64,000 nt of DNA from Murinocardiopsis flavida (GCF_003014485.1 NZ_PYGA01000006.1:186001-250000); one strand, 5' to 3'. Numbered from the stretch's first letter, positions 1 to 8,506 are shown. Numbers and translations are program-made. The notes: generated by a model from the letters alone, not told the origin.

Positions 1-402
1 CAGGCCGCGCTGGAGGGTCTGTTCGAGGGGCCCGTTGCGCCGGACGTAGGCGCCGAGGGTGGCCCCGACGACGTAGGCGGTGGCCAGCCAGGGCCGCGCG
101 GCACCGGGGTCGGCGCCGAGCAGCGGCACGGCGCACGCGCCGCCCACCCGCCCCAGCAGGTCGACCTCGCGGGCGAACCGGGCCCGGAACTCGACGTCGG
201 AGGCGTACTCGGTGTGCACCACCTTCACCGCGACGACGCGCCCCTGCCCGTCGGCGCCGGCGTAGACCACCCCCATGCCGCCCGAGCCGAGGCGCTTGAG
301 CAGCCGGAACGGGCCGACCGTGCGGGGGTCCTCCGGCGTGAGGTCGGTTGCCGTGCTGGGCAGCAGGACAGAGGAGGCGTTCGTGGGGTTCACCGGCGGC
401 AT
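1..402 (-). CDS. Ser/Thr protein kinase, N-terminal 134 residues (runs off the window)
   Basis: This is the start of a bacterial Hanks-type Ser/Thr kinase; the rest lies to the left of the window. Translation from the ATG at 402 gives a glycine-rich loop (GSGGMGVVYAG, about residues 39-49) followed by VAVKVV with the ATP-anchoring lysine (about residue 60). It continues in frame through the N-lobe to base 1 (134 codons exactly). The HRD and DFG motifs fall outside, so kinase activity is inferred from the N-lobe only. In actinomycetes such kinases are usually membrane-anchored sensors, but no membrane segment can be seen here. A terminator-like hairpin (539-576) separates it from the glycosyltransferase gene upstream. 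Confidence 0.85.
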   Translation of the reverse strand, partial: MPPVNPTNASSVLLPSTATDLTPEDPRTVGPFRLLKRLGSGGMGVVYAGADGQGRVVAVKVVHTEYASDVEFRARFAREVDLLGRVGGACAVPLLGADPGAARPWLATAYVVGATLGAYVRRNGPLEQTLQRGL

Positions 403-538
403 TGGGGTATCTCGTGATCCATCGCGGGAGGGGAGAGAGGCACACGCAGTCGTGGGGCAGGACGACTGCGGTCCAACGATCGTATCGGCACCGCCCTGGC
501 GGAACCGAATGGGCGCCCGCGAGCACGCCGACAGTGCC

Positions 539-576
539 GGAACGGGTCCCCTGACGGCACTTGGGGGACCCGTTCC
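539..576 (-). terminator. Hairpin terminator downstream of the glycosyltransferase gene
   Basis: A perfect 13-bp inverted repeat (GGAACGGGTCCCC at 539-551, its complement at 564-576) encloses a 12-nt loop. It lies about 50 nt past the stop of the gene ending at 627 and before the kinase start at 402. There is no T-run, which is common for actinomycete terminators. Confidence 0.6.
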
Positions 577-626
577 GTCGGTTCCGGCAGAATCAGCGGG
601 GAACGCGGAACGGGCGCGGCGCGCTC

Positions 627-1424
627 CTAGCGCTCGTGGTCGCGGCGGCGGAGGTCGCGCTCGTGCTTGCGGAGCTGGAACGGGCGCAGCGCCGATTCGA
701 CCTGGACCGCGAGGTCCATCTTGCTGTCGCCCTCTTGGCGGTCCTCGAAGTGGATGGGGATCTCCAGCATCTTCTGGCCGCGGCGGAACGCCCTGAAGTG
801 CATCTCGACCTGGAAGCTGTACCCGGTGCTGTGGATCGACGCCAGGTCGATGGACTCCAGCGCGCTGCGCCGCCACATCTTGAACCCCGCGGTGACGTCG
901 CGCACGGGCATGGCCAGGATGGCCTTCACGTAGGTGTTGGCCCACCCCGACAGCAGGCGGCGCCGCAGCCCCCAGTTGTCGCTGAGGCTGCCGCCGGGCA
1001 CGTAGCGGCTGCCGATGACGACGCCGGCGTTGGTGGCCAGCAGGGTGCCCAGCAGTTGCGGCAGGTAGGCGGGCGGGTGGCTGAGGTCGGCGTCCATCTG
1101 GGCGACGAAGTCGGCGCCGTCGTCGAGCGCGCGGGTCATGCCCGCGATGTAGGCGCGGCCCAGGCCGTCCTTCGCGGTGCGGTGCACGACGGTGATGCGC
1201 CCGGACGCCTCGCCGCCGTATTCGGCGGCGAGCTTGTCGGCGATGTCACCGGTGCCGTCGGGGGACCCGTCGTCCACGACGACCATGCTCAGCCCGGGGA
1301 GGTCGAGCGCCATGACCTGGTCCACGAGAACGGGGAGGTTGTCGGCCTCGTTGTAGGTGGGCACCACCACGGCGACCCGGGAGAGGGACCAGGGTTCGGG
1401 CAGCGACACGGGCGGGGGCGGCAT
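627..1424 (-). CDS. Family 2 glycosyltransferase, polyprenol-phosphate mannosyltransferase type
   Basis: Likely transfers a sugar (probably mannose) from a GDP-sugar to polyprenol phosphate on the inner face of the membrane, supplying lipid-linked sugar for glycolipid or protein glycosylation. The 265-residue product has the GT2 start [15 protein letters not shown], the nucleotide-binding [12 protein letters not shown] and the metal-binding MDADLSHPP motif that is nearly diagnostic for dolichol-phosphate mannose synthase (DPM1/Ppm1). It has no membrane or acyltransferase domain, unlike fused Ppm1 proteins. I chose the ATG at 1424 because GGAGGAG sits 8 nt upstream; an in-frame ATG at 1475 lacks a good ribosome site. 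The sugar and acceptor are inferred from the family. Confidence 0.85.
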   Translation of the reverse strand: MPPPPVSLPEPWSLSRVAVVVPTYNEADNLPVLVDQVMALDLPGLSMVVVDDGSPDGTGDIADKLAAEYGGEASGRITVVHRTAKDGLGRAYIAGMTRALDDGADFVAQMDADLSHPPAYLPQLLGTLLATNAGVVIGSRYVPGGSLSDNWGLRRRLLSGWANTYVKAILAMPVRDVTAGFKMWRRSALESIDLASIHSTGYSFQVEMHFRAFRRGQKMLEIPIHFEDRQEGDSKMDLAVQVESALRPFQLRKHERDLRRRDHER

Positions 1425-1777
1425 AGGCGGGTCTCCTCCAGCGTCATCGGGCGGGCACGGGGAGCCGTGGTGCACAGCGACCTACTGGGCTGATTCCCGC
1501 GGAGCCCGGCGCCACTCCCCGATCGTCGTTCGTAGGACGCAGCGTACGCGGTCGCGGGCGGGGCGCTCGCCCGGGAGCGGCCCGCCCCGGCCCGGCGCGG
1601 GACGCCCAGGTAGGCGGCGTTGAGGGCGCCGGCCGGCCCCGCGCGCAGCCCCGATCCCGCGCAGACCCACACGGTGGTGCGCCGACCACATGAGCGCACC
1701 AGCCAATCAAACGCGGAAAACTAAGATCATTTTCGATCAGACATTCTGACCGGAGCCGCCCGGTCGGACGGCCGGCC
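1425..1777. other. Gene-free stretch with an AT-rich promoter-like patch
   Basis: I see no convincing gene: the open frames are Arg/Pro/Gly-rich and lack ribosome sites. The only contrast is an AT-rich patch at about 1700-1750. It contains GATCATTTTCGATC (1725-1738), a short palindrome with GATC arms. It is a plausible promoter/operator for the glycosyltransferase gene transcribed leftward. Confidence 0.4.
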
Positions 1778-2584
1778 TCACTCGCCCCGATCCACCGCCA
1801 GGACCGCGACGTGGACGTCGGTGCCCATGTCCTCCAAGGTCATCAGCACCTCGGGGTCGGCGTGGTTGTCGGTGATGAGCTGGGAGATCTGCTCGGGGGC
1901 CACGGTCTGCACCATGGTGTCGGCACCGATCTTGGTGTTGTCGGCCAGCACCACGATCTCCTGCGCCGTGGCGACCATGGCGCGGTCGACGCTCGCCACC
2001 GCGGGGTTGGGCGTGCTCAGCCCCCGTTCGGCCGTGAGGCCGTTGCCGGAGACGAACGCCCGGTGCACCCGCAGGCCCTGGAGCGACTGCTCGGCGGCCG
2101 CGCCGACGAGGGCCAGGATCGATCCGCGCAGCGAACCGCCGGTGAGCACGACGTCGACCCCGTTGGCGTTGGCGAGCGCCTGGGCGACGAGCAGCGAATT
2201 GGTCACGACGGTGAGGTTCTGGCGGCCCACGAGTTCGCGTGCGAGCGCCTCGGTGGTGCTCCCCGCGCCGATGACGATCGCGTCGTCGTCCTCGACGAGC
2301 CGCGCCGCCGCCTTCGCGATGGCCAGCTTCTCCGGGGCGGCCTGGCGCGTCTTCTGCGCGTAACTCTGCTCATGGCCGAGCCGCCCCGGCAGTGCGGCGC
2401 CGCCGCGGCGCCGGTCGATGAGCCCTTCGGCCTCCAGGGCGCGCACGTCGCGCCGGACGGTCACCTCCGAGGCGCGCACCTGGTTCGCGATGTCGCGCAG
2501 CGCCATGGCACCGTTCGCGCGAACGAGCTCCAGGATGCGTTCGCGCCGCTCGGCGGCGAACGCCGGCTTTCCGTCCTCTGCCAT
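1778..2584 (-). CDS. DeoR/GlpR-family transcriptional regulator
   Basis: A 268-residue DeoR-family repressor. Residues about 10-65 form the N-terminal winged helix (RRERILELVRANGAMALRDI, then VTVRRDVRALEAEGLIDRRRGGA, the DeoR signature). The rest is a sugar-phosphate-binding domain of the DeoRC type, with GAGSTTEALARELV, TVVTNSLLVAQAL and the conserved VVLADNTKIG near the end. Proteins of this kind usually repress a neighbouring sugar-use operon and are released by a phosphorylated sugar. No sugar-catabolic gene adjoins here, so the ligand is unknown. The ATG at 2584 is preceded by GGGAAGGG; the frame stays open upstream but only with low-complexity sequence. Confidence 0.88.
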   Translation of the reverse strand: MAEDGKPAFAAERRERILELVRANGAMALRDIANQVRASEVTVRRDVRALEAEGLIDRRRGGAALPGRLGHEQSYAQKTRQAAPEKLAIAKAAARLVEDDDAIVIGAGSTTEALARELVGRQNLTVVTNSLLVAQALANANGVDVVLTGGSLRGSILALVGAAAEQSLQGLRVHRAFVSGNGLTAERGLSTPNPAVASVDRAMVATAQEIVVLADNTKIGADTMVQTVAPEQISQLITDNHADPEVLMTLEDMGTDVHVAVLAVDRGE

Positions 2585-2798
2585 CTCGGTGGCCCTTCCC
2601 GCTGCGAAATGATGCGCTCCGATCATAAACGGTCGCGGCGTACGAAACAGGGCGCAGTGCGGGGACGCGCGGGAACCGGGCCCGGGGCAAGGGATCCCGG
2701 GCGTCGCGGCGCGATCAGGAGCGGTCGCGGACCCGGGCCGCCGCAGAGGGCCGGACCGCCGCAGGGGGCGGGGGCGCCGCAGGGTGCCGGGGCACCGG

Positions 2799-2969
2799 TC
2801 AGCGGTAGTGCACGCCGTGCGTCTGGAAGGACTGGTCGATCGTGTCGTTGTCGGCGTAGCCGTCGCCGGTATCGGACCCGGCACCGTGGTAGACGGCCGC
2901 GATGAACAAGGCCACCAGCAGCACGAGCGCGATGATGACCGCGCCGCCGAACAGGGCCAGGACCGACAT
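2799..2969 (-). CDS. Small single-pass membrane protein, function unknown
   Basis: A 56-residue protein starting MSVLALFGGAVIIALVLLVA, one clear membrane helix at about residues 3-27, followed by a short acidic/polar tail ending HGVHYR. The ATG at 2969 has GGGGGAGG 5 nt upstream, a strong site that favours it over the in-frame TTG at 2984. I recognise no family. It stands between two regulator/transporter units with no sign of operon coupling. Confidence 0.6.
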   Translation of the reverse strand: MSVLALFGGAVIIALVLLVALFIAAVYHGAGSDTGDGYADNDTIDQSFQTHGVHYR

Positions 2970-3043
2970 GTCCGCCTCCCCCAAGGTGAACCCGCCCCGG
3001 CACGAACCGGGGTCACCCGGTCGATGCCCGTCGGCGTGTCGCC

Positions 3044-4348
3044 CTACACCCCGGTGCGCGAGATATTTTCGTTATCTCCGTGGTCCGCCGCGCCGCCCAC
3101 CGGCCGCGACGGCCTGATGGCGGCCGCGCCCGCGGCGATTCCCAGCGCGAGTACCGCCGGGACCGCCAGCGCGATCGTCAGGGTGAGCGCGTGGGCGATG
3201 GCGCCGATGACCACCGGGCCGCTCAGCATCCCCAGGTAGCCCAGCCCGGCGACGAACCCGAGGTTGCGCCCCGCGCGCAGCGGGTCGTCGTTGACGGTGG
3301 CGGTGAAGATCTGCGGCACGATGCACGACAGCCCGGCGCCCAGGAGGCCGAACCCGGTGATGGCGACCGCGGGCGAGGGCACCAGCAGGCTCGCGCCGAG
3401 GCCGCACGCCGCGAGCAGGCCGCCCGCACGCACGATGGCGACCGGGCCGAACCGGGCGGTGAGGCGGTCGCCGACCATCCGCCCCGCCGCCATCGTCGCC
3501 GAGAACACGGCGAAGCCCACTGCGGCGAGCGCGCCGGAGGTGGCGAGCTCGTCGTGCAGGTAGACGGTCGTCCAGTCGGTCGCCGCGCCTTCGCCGAGGA
3601 AGCAGGCGAACGCCAGGACTCCGAACAGGACCGTCTTCGCGCGGATCCGGGGCGGTCGCGCGCCGCTCGCGCGCGGGGTCCCGGAGGTGTCCGCAGCCGC
3701 GGGCGCCTCCGCCGCGGCGGCCGGGCCGGGGTCCTCCCGGGGCAGCAGCATCCGGCGCACCGCGACAGCGGGCACCAGCAGGACGAGGGCGACGGCCCAG
3801 AAGGTGGCGGCGGCGCCGACCCCCGTCGCCGCGGCGAGCGCGCCGACCCCGGCGCCGACGAACATCCCGACGGAGAACGCGGCGTGGAATGAGGCCATGA
3901 TGGGACGACCGTAGTGACGCTCGACCCGGGCGGCCTCGACGTTCATGGGCACGTCCACCAGGCCGTGCCCGGCGCCCAGCGCGAACAGCGTGGCGAACAG
4001 CATCGGCAGCGAGTAGGCGTGGCCGGGGCCGACGAGCGTCGCCACGGCGAGCAGCGCGGCGGGCAGCAGCGTCGCGACGCTGCCGAACCGGTCCGCGAGC
4101 CGCCCCGCCACCTGCATCGCCGCGAGCGCGCCGACGGCGAGGCCGAGCAGGGCGATGCTCAGGCCGCCTTCGTCGAGTCCGGTCTGCTGCTTGACGGCGG
4201 GGATGCGCGACGCCCAGGTGGCGAGGACCATCCCGGCCAGGAAGAAGTACGCGGCGACGGCGAACCGGGCGCGCCGCAGGTGCCTGCCGGGCTTCGCCGC
4301 AGCGGAGGTGGCGGGGGCGGGGTCGGGGCTGTTCCGGGGCTCAGACAC
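3044..4348 (-). CDS. MFS transporter
   Basis: A 434-residue major facilitator protein with about 12 hydrophobic segments. The MFS loop signature GRLADRFG follows helix 2 (about residues 81-88), and the mirrored form (GRMVGDRLTARFG) is in the second half. The central loop is rich in Ala and Pro. It resembles the sugar/unknown-substrate exporters common in actinomycetes; the substrate cannot be told. The GTG start at 4348 overlaps the stop of the upstream DeoR-type regulator by 8 nt (4341-4348), so the two are translationally coupled. This suggests the regulator senses a molecule linked to this transporter. Confidence 0.85.
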   Translation of the reverse strand: MSEPRNSPDPAPATSAAAKPGRHLRRARFAVAAYFFLAGMVLATWASRIPAVKQQTGLDEGGLSIALLGLAVGALAAMQVAGRLADRFGSVATLLPAALLAVATLVGPGHAYSLPMLFATLFALGAGHGLVDVPMNVEAARVERHYGRPIMASFHAAFSVGMFVGAGVGALAAATGVGAAATFWAVALVLLVPAVAVRRMLLPREDPGPAAAAEAPAAADTSGTPRASGARPPRIRAKTVLFGVLAFACFLGEGAATDWTTVYLHDELATSGALAAVGFAVFSATMAAGRMVGDRLTARFGPVAIVRAGGLLAACGLGASLLVPSPAVAITGFGLLGAGLSCIVPQIFTATVNDDPLRAGRNLGFVAGLGYLGMLSGPVVIGAIAHALTLTIALAVPAVLALGIAAGAAAIRPSRPVGGAADHGDNENISRTGV

Positions 4349-5099
4349 AGTGGACGGTCACTCCGCTCGCTCGGATCTCGGACACGGTGGCATCGGGGGC
4401 GTCGGTGTCGGTCACCAGGACGTCGAGGTCGCCGGCGGCGCACACGTAGCCCATGGCGACCTGGCCGAGCTTGGCGGAGTCGGCGATCATGACGACGCGC
4501 CGCGCCGAGCGCATGGCGGCCCGCTTCGTCGCGACGTCGCCGAGGTCGTGAGCTGTGACACCGTCGGCGGCGGACATCCCGCAGCAGCTCAGGACGGCTG
4601 TGTCGAAGCGCACGGCGGCGAGGGACGCCTCGGCCAGGGGGCCGATGAACGACAGTTCGCCGGGGCGCACCTCGCCCCCCGGCAGCAGCAGCCGCCCGTC
4701 GGGGCGCTCGGCGAGCACACGGGACGCCTGGAGGGACAGCGGCATCACGGTCAGCGCCCGCCCGGCGAAGCGCGCGGCGACCTCGACGGCGGTGGTGCCG
4801 CTGTCGAGCACCACGGCCTCGCCGTCGCCGACGAGTGCGTCGACCGCGGCGGCGATACGCTTCTTCGCGTCGGCTCCTTGGCGCTCGCGGACGGCGAACG
4901 GCGGTTCCTGCCCGCGCGGCATCAGGCTGACGGCTCCGCCGCGGACCCGCCGCAGCACGCCCTTCGCGGCGAGCTGGTCGAGATCGCGGCGGATGGTCAT
5001 CTCGGAATGCCCGGTGGCCTCGGCGAGGCCGATGACGGTGACCGTGCCGGAGTCCTGCAACCCGGTCACGATCACGTCGAAGCGTTCAGCACTGTCCAT
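4341..5099 (-). CDS. DeoR-family transcriptional regulator, coupled to the MFS gene
   Basis: A 252-residue DeoR-type regulator. The N-terminal helix-turn-helix reads TVIGLAEATGHSEMTIRRDLDQLAAKGVLRRVRGGA. The effector domain contains VLDSGTTAVEVAARF, LLPGGEVRPGELSFIGPLAE and VMIADSAKLGQVA, all typical of DeoRC. Start is the ATG at 5099; a TTG 12 nt earlier is possible. Its 3' end overlaps the MFS start by 8 nt, so it most likely controls that transporter. The 100-nt gap to the divergent PPTase gene at 5201 would hold both promoters and any operator; I could not pick a clear operator by eye. Confidence 0.87.
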   Translation of the reverse strand: MDSAERFDVIVTGLQDSGTVTVIGLAEATGHSEMTIRRDLDQLAAKGVLRRVRGGAVSLMPRGQEPPFAVRERQGADAKKRIAAAVDALVGDGEAVVLDSGTTAVEVAARFAGRALTVMPLSLQASRVLAERPDGRLLLPGGEVRPGELSFIGPLAEASLAAVRFDTAVLSCCGMSAADGVTAHDLGDVATKRAAMRSARRVVMIADSAKLGQVAMGYVCAAGDLDVLVTDTDAPDATVSEIRASGVTVHCV

Positions 5100-5200
5100 C
5101 CGACAATTCAAACATAGACTCCGTTCGTTTCGCAGAGATCCGAACAGATCATTCGCACAACTCGTGGCCCGAGCAGGCCACCGGCCCGAAGGAGCGCACC

Positions 5201-6001
5201 GTGGTACATCCCGACCCGTCGTCCCGGCCGGTCGACCCCGCCGCGCACAGCCCCGCTTCCACGGCGGTCGCGTGCTCCCTGTGGTGGGCCGACCCCTCCT
5301 GGGCCGGGCCGCGGCTCCTCGCGCTCCTCGACGACTCCGAACGGGCCCGGCGCGCGCGCTTCCAGCGCGCGGCCGACCGCGACCGCTACACGGTGGCGCA
5401 CGCGCTCGCGCGGGTCGCGTGCGCGCACGCCGCTGGGTGCGCCCCGGAGGAGGTCGGGTTCGCGCACCGCTGCCGCTCCTGCGAGCGGCGCGGCGAGCGC
5501 GACCGCGAACCGCACGGCAAGCCGCACCCCGCCGGCCCCGCCGCGGGCCTGGAGATGTCCCTCAGCCACTCCGGCGACCGGGTCGTGCTCGCCCTCACCC
5601 GGGGCGCCGCCGTCGGCGTCGACGTCGAGCAGGTCACGGGGGCCCGCGACGTCGACGGCCTGGCGAAGTACGCGCTCGCCGGCGGGGAGCACGCCGACTG
5701 GCGCGCGCTCCCCGCCCCGGTGCGCACGGCGGGCTTCTTCACCTACTGGGCCCGCAAGGAGGCCCTGCTGAAGGCGACCGGCGACGGCCTCTCCGAAGGG
5801 CTGACCGTCGTGCAGGTCGGGCCGCCGCACGAGCCCGCCGTGGTCCGGTCGTGGCGCACCCCCGAGGCGCCGGGCGCCGTGTACCTCACCGACCTCGACG
5901 CGGGCGCGGACTACCGCGCGGCCCTCGCCGTGCTCGCCCCCGGCGAGGTCCGGGTCGCCCACCAGGACGCCGCGCCGCTCCTCGGCGTCCATCCCCGCTG
6001 A
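5201..6001 (+). CDS. Sfp-type 4'-phosphopantetheinyl transferase
   Basis: Transfers the phosphopantetheine arm of coenzyme A to the conserved serine of carrier domains, turning apo NRPS/PKS proteins into active holo forms. The 266-residue protein has both hallmark motifs: GVDVEQV (about residues 137-143, Mg-binding Asp/Glu) and FTYWARKEALLKATGDGL (about 180-197, the WxxKEA signature). The start is a GTG with GAAGGAG 7 nt upstream. An insert of charged residues (CRSCERRGERDREPHGKPH) precedes the catalytic core. It is the only PPTase in the window and the obvious candidate to activate the DHB carrier and the NRPS carriers at 26-42 kb, although it lies 20 kb away on the other strand. Confidence 0.92.
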   Translation: MVHPDPSSRPVDPAAHSPASTAVACSLWWADPSWAGPRLLALLDDSERARRARFQRAADRDRYTVAHALARVACAHAAGCAPEEVGFAHRCRSCERRGERDREPHGKPHPAGPAAGLEMSLSHSGDRVVLALTRGAAVGVDVEQVTGARDVDGLAKYALAGGEHADWRALPAPVRTAGFFTYWARKEALLKATGDGLSEGLTVVQVGPPHEPAVVRSWRTPEAPGAVYLTDLDAGADYRAALAVLAPGEVRVAHQDAAPLLGVHPR

Positions 6002-6116
6002 ACGCCCCGGCCCGGCACCCGCCGGACCCGCCGGACCCGCGCCGAGCACCGCGAACACGGCGTCCGCGCGGCTAAACATGGGGATACCGACACATTCCCC
6101 TGCTCCCCGGGTAAGC

Positions 6117-6165
6117 CACGACTGCCTTGACCCCGACTGCGGCTGGTTGATGTATTGCAGTCGTG
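6117..6165 (+). promoter_or_regulatory. Promoter enclosed by a 9-bp inverted repeat, upstream of the peptidase-peptide-oxygenase cassette
   Basis: TTGACC (6127-6132) and TGTATT (6151-6156) are 18 nt apart, a good match to a housekeeping sigma promoter. CACGACTGC (6117-6125) and its exact complement GCAGTCGTG (6157-6165) flank these elements. A dimeric regulator bound there would cover the promoter. Alternatively the repeat folds in the RNA, but only its right half would be transcribed. Confidence 0.55.
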
Positions 6166-6302
6166 CCGAACCTCCCCAGTGCGGCCCTTGCCGCACGTGC
6201 CCGCCGCACGGCCCTTGCCCCGGGCGCTCCTTGAGCGCGCGCTCGGTCGCACGGGCCCGCACTCCGGGTGGGGGCCGCGGCGACGGCGGGCCCGAGGCGG
6301 AG

Positions 6303-8303
6303 GTGACGCATGGGCGCCGGGTGCCCGACCCCTTCCGCTGGCTCGAGGCACCCGACTCCCCCGCCACCCAGGCGTGGCTGGCCGAACGCGAACCCGAGTT
6401 CGCCGAGGCTGTGCGGCGCTGGCCGCTGCGTGGGTGGCTGCGCTCGGAGATCCGCGGTCTCGTCGCCGCCGACCTCTGGTCGCCGCCGCAGTGGCGCGGC
6501 GGCACCGCGTTCGCCACCCTGCGCACGGCCGGCGCCGAGCACCCCCGCCTGCTCGCCCTCACCGGCGGCGGTCGGCGGGTGCTCTTCGACCCCGCCGCGT
6601 TCGACCCCAGCGGCGGCACCACCCTCGACGCCTGGGAGGCGTCGCCCGACGGCAGGCACGTGGCGGTGCAGACCTCCAGCGGGGGTGTCGAACGCGGCGA
6701 GCTGCGGGTCCTCGACACCGCGACGGGACGGACCGTCGAGGCGCCCATCGGCGGCGTGCGCTACTCCCACGTCGCGTGGCTGCCCGGCACCGGATCCCCC
6801 GCCTTCTACTACGTCCGGCGCGACGGCGCCGACGGGCGCAGGGGCGTTTGGCTGCACCGGATCTCCGCGGACGCCGACGTCCTCGTGCACGCGTGCGCGG
6901 CACCGCGCACCGTCCCCGGTGTCCGCGTGCGCCGCGGCCGGTGGCTGATCGTCACCGAGAGCCACGGCACCGGGCACCGCAACGACCTGTGGCTCGCCGA
7001 CCTCGACGCGGGCCCGGCCGAGGCGCCGCCGCTGCTGCCGGTCCAGGTCGGCGCCGACGCGGAGAACGACGCCGACATCGGCCCCGACGGCCTCCTCTAC
7101 ATCCGCACGACCTGGGGTGCGCCGCGCCGCCGGGTGTGCGCGGCCGACCCCGCCGCGCCCGGCCCGGAGCACTGGCGCGAGGTGGTGCCCGAGTCCGCCG
7201 ACGCCACCCTCGACGGGTTCGCGCCCGCCGGCGCGCCCGGCGACACCCGGGTCGTGACCGCGCACACCCGCCTCGGGCTGAGCACGCTGAACGTGTACGG
7301 CGGCAGCCACTCCCTGCCGCTCCCCCTCCCCGGCGAGGGCATGATCACCGGGCTGCACGCGCACGACGACGGCTCCGTGTCGCTGAGCTACGCCGATGTC
7401 GCCACCCAACTGGTGGTGCTGACCTGGCGGCCGGGCGAGCACCGGCCGAACCGGTGGCCCCCCGCCGCGCCCGGCGCCGCCCGCACCACCGCGCCCGTCC
7501 CCCGGCAGGTCCTGACCGGCGTGTCCGACGACGGCACGCCGATCCCGGTGACCGTGTTCTCGCGGGCCGGATTCGACCGGCCCGGGCCGACCATCCTGCA
7601 CGGCTACGGCGGCTTCGGCCGCCCCCGCCAGTTCGGATTCAGCGCGACCGTGCTGGCCTGGTTGAACGCCGGCGGCCGCTACGCGGTGGCGCACGTGCGC
7701 GGCGGCGGCGACGCCGGGCGCGCCTGGCACCGCCAGGGCTCGGGACGGGGCAAGGTCCGCGCGGTGCGCGACCTCATCGCGTCGGGCGACGCCCTGGTCG
7801 GCGCGGGCGTGTGCGCCCGCACCCAGCTGTGCCTGTCCGGCGGCTCGGCGGGCGGGCTGCTCGTCCTCGCCGCCGCCGCGCAGCGCCCCGACCTGTGCGC
7901 GGCGGTCATCGCCTCGGCCCCGCTGGCCGACATGGCCCGGTTCGAGCTGCTCGGTCTCGGCGCCATGTGGACCAGGGAGTTCGGCACCGCGGCCGACCCC
8001 GACGACTTCGCCGCGCTCATGGCCTACTCCCCCTACCACGCCGCGCTCGCCGCGCCGACCGGCGATGGTCCGGCCGTGCTGCTCACGGGGTTCCACGGCG
8101 ACACCCGCACCGACGCCGCGCACCCCCGCAAGATGTGCGCGGCCCTGCGCGCGGGCGGCCGCGCCCCGGATCGGGCGCTGCTGCGCTACGAGCACGGTGT
8201 CGGACACGGGCCGCGGTCCGTGAGCCGCGCCATCGACCTCGCGGCCGACGCGCACGCGTTCGCCGCCGCGTGGACGGGGCTCGCCCCAAGGCAGGCTCCG
8301 TGA
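6303..8303 (+). CDS. Prolyl oligopeptidase-like serine peptidase (S9 family)
   Basis: Predicted cytoplasmic serine peptidase of the prolyl oligopeptidase family, which cuts short peptides, often after proline. Numbering from the GTG at 6303 (666 residues): the N-terminus has the typical VPDPFRWLEAPDS; a beta-propeller-like region follows; the alpha/beta-hydrolase domain begins near GYGGFGRPR. The triad looks intact: Ser515 in GGSAGG, Asp600 in HGDTRTD, His635 in VGHG. No signal peptide is seen. The start is uncertain: GTG 6303 has a very close GGAG, and TTG 6231 is an in-frame alternative. Only 38 nt separate it from the small peptide gene and 276 nt from the JmjC gene. S9 enzymes serve as leader peptidases or macrocyclases in some RiPP pathways (FlaP, PCY1, POPB), which suggests a maturation role here. 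Confidence 0.85.
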   Translation: MTHGRRVPDPFRWLEAPDSPATQAWLAEREPEFAEAVRRWPLRGWLRSEIRGLVAADLWSPPQWRGGTAFATLRTAGAEHPRLLALTGGGRRVLFDPAAFDPSGGTTLDAWEASPDGRHVAVQTSSGGVERGELRVLDTATGRTVEAPIGGVRYSHVAWLPGTGSPAFYYVRRDGADGRRGVWLHRISADADVLVHACAAPRTVPGVRVRRGRWLIVTESHGTGHRNDLWLADLDAGPAEAPPLLPVQVGADAENDADIGPDGLLYIRTTWGAPRRRVCAADPAAPGPEHWREVVPESADATLDGFAPAGAPGDTRVVTAHTRLGLSTLNVYGGSHSLPLPLPGEGMITGLHAHDDGSVSLSYADVATQLVVLTWRPGEHRPNRWPPAAPGAARTTAPVPRQVLTGVSDDGTPIPVTVFSRAGFDRPGPTILHGYGGFGRPRQFGFSATVLAWLNAGGRYAVAHVRGGGDAGRAWHRQGSGRGKVRAVRDLIASGDALVGAGVCARTQLCLSGGSAGGLLVLAAAAQRPDLCAAVIASAPLADMARFELLGLGAMWTREFGTAADPDDFAALMAYSPYHAALAAPTGDGPAVLLTGFHGDTRTDAAHPRKMCAALRAGGRAPDRALLRYEHGVGHGPRSVSRAIDLAADAHAFAAAWTGLAPRQAP

Positions 8304-8341
8304 TCACCGGAGAGACCGGAACGGCAAGAAAGGCGGGACGT

Positions 8342-8455
8342 ATGGACCCGAACGAGTTCGAGGTCGAGGTCGAGGACCTGCACGAGGTCACCTCGCGTGA
8401 CATCACCGCGGGCAGCGACAGCGACGGCACCGATTCCAGCTCCGACTTCATCTGA
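8342..8455 (+). CDS. 37-residue Asp/Ser-rich peptide, candidate precursor
   Basis: A short gene between the peptidase and oxygenase genes. The ATG at 8342 follows a purine-rich stretch (AAGAAAGGCGGG). Residues 1-23 look like a leader: acidic, with FEVEVEDLHEV (6-16). Residues 24-37 are GSDSDGTDSSSDFI, containing five Ser, four Asp and one Thr and ending in Phe-Ile. There is no Cys and no Lys. A strong hairpin (8470-8506) starts 15 nt after the stop, as is usual for highly expressed precursor genes. FEVEV faintly recalls the F-x-L-D-V leader motif of FxLD peptides, but no dehydratase or cyclase is present. That it is a substrate of the neighbouring oxygenase and peptidase is inference from position, size and composition. 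Confidence 0.6.
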   Translation: MDPNEFEVEVEDLHEVTSRDITAGSDSDGTDSSSDFI

Positions 8456-8469
8456 CCCTGCCGCCCCAC

Positions 8470-8506
8470 CCGGCCGCCGGAGGGCGTCCCGTCCTCCGGC
8501 GGCCGG
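8470..8506 (+). terminator. Intercistronic hairpin after the peptide gene (attenuator or partial terminator)
   Basis: CCGGCCGCCGGAGG (8470-8483) pairs perfectly with 8493-8506 across a 9-nt loop. No T-run follows, and the JmjC gene starts 74 nt later without an obvious new promoter. The likely role is partial termination or mRNA protection, giving more peptide than enzyme. Confidence 0.6.

Noticed and set aside
1444-1710. An 88-codon minus-strand gene (starting MIGWCAHVVGAPP).
   Set aside because: Arg/Pro/Ala low complexity, no ribosome site and no recognisable domain; it lies in what looks like the promoter region of the glycosyltransferase.
8342-8455. Assigning the small peptide to a known lanthipeptide or FxLD class.
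   Set aside because: There is no Cys and no LanB, LanM, LanKC or split dehydratase nearby. The FEVEV resemblance is too short to count.
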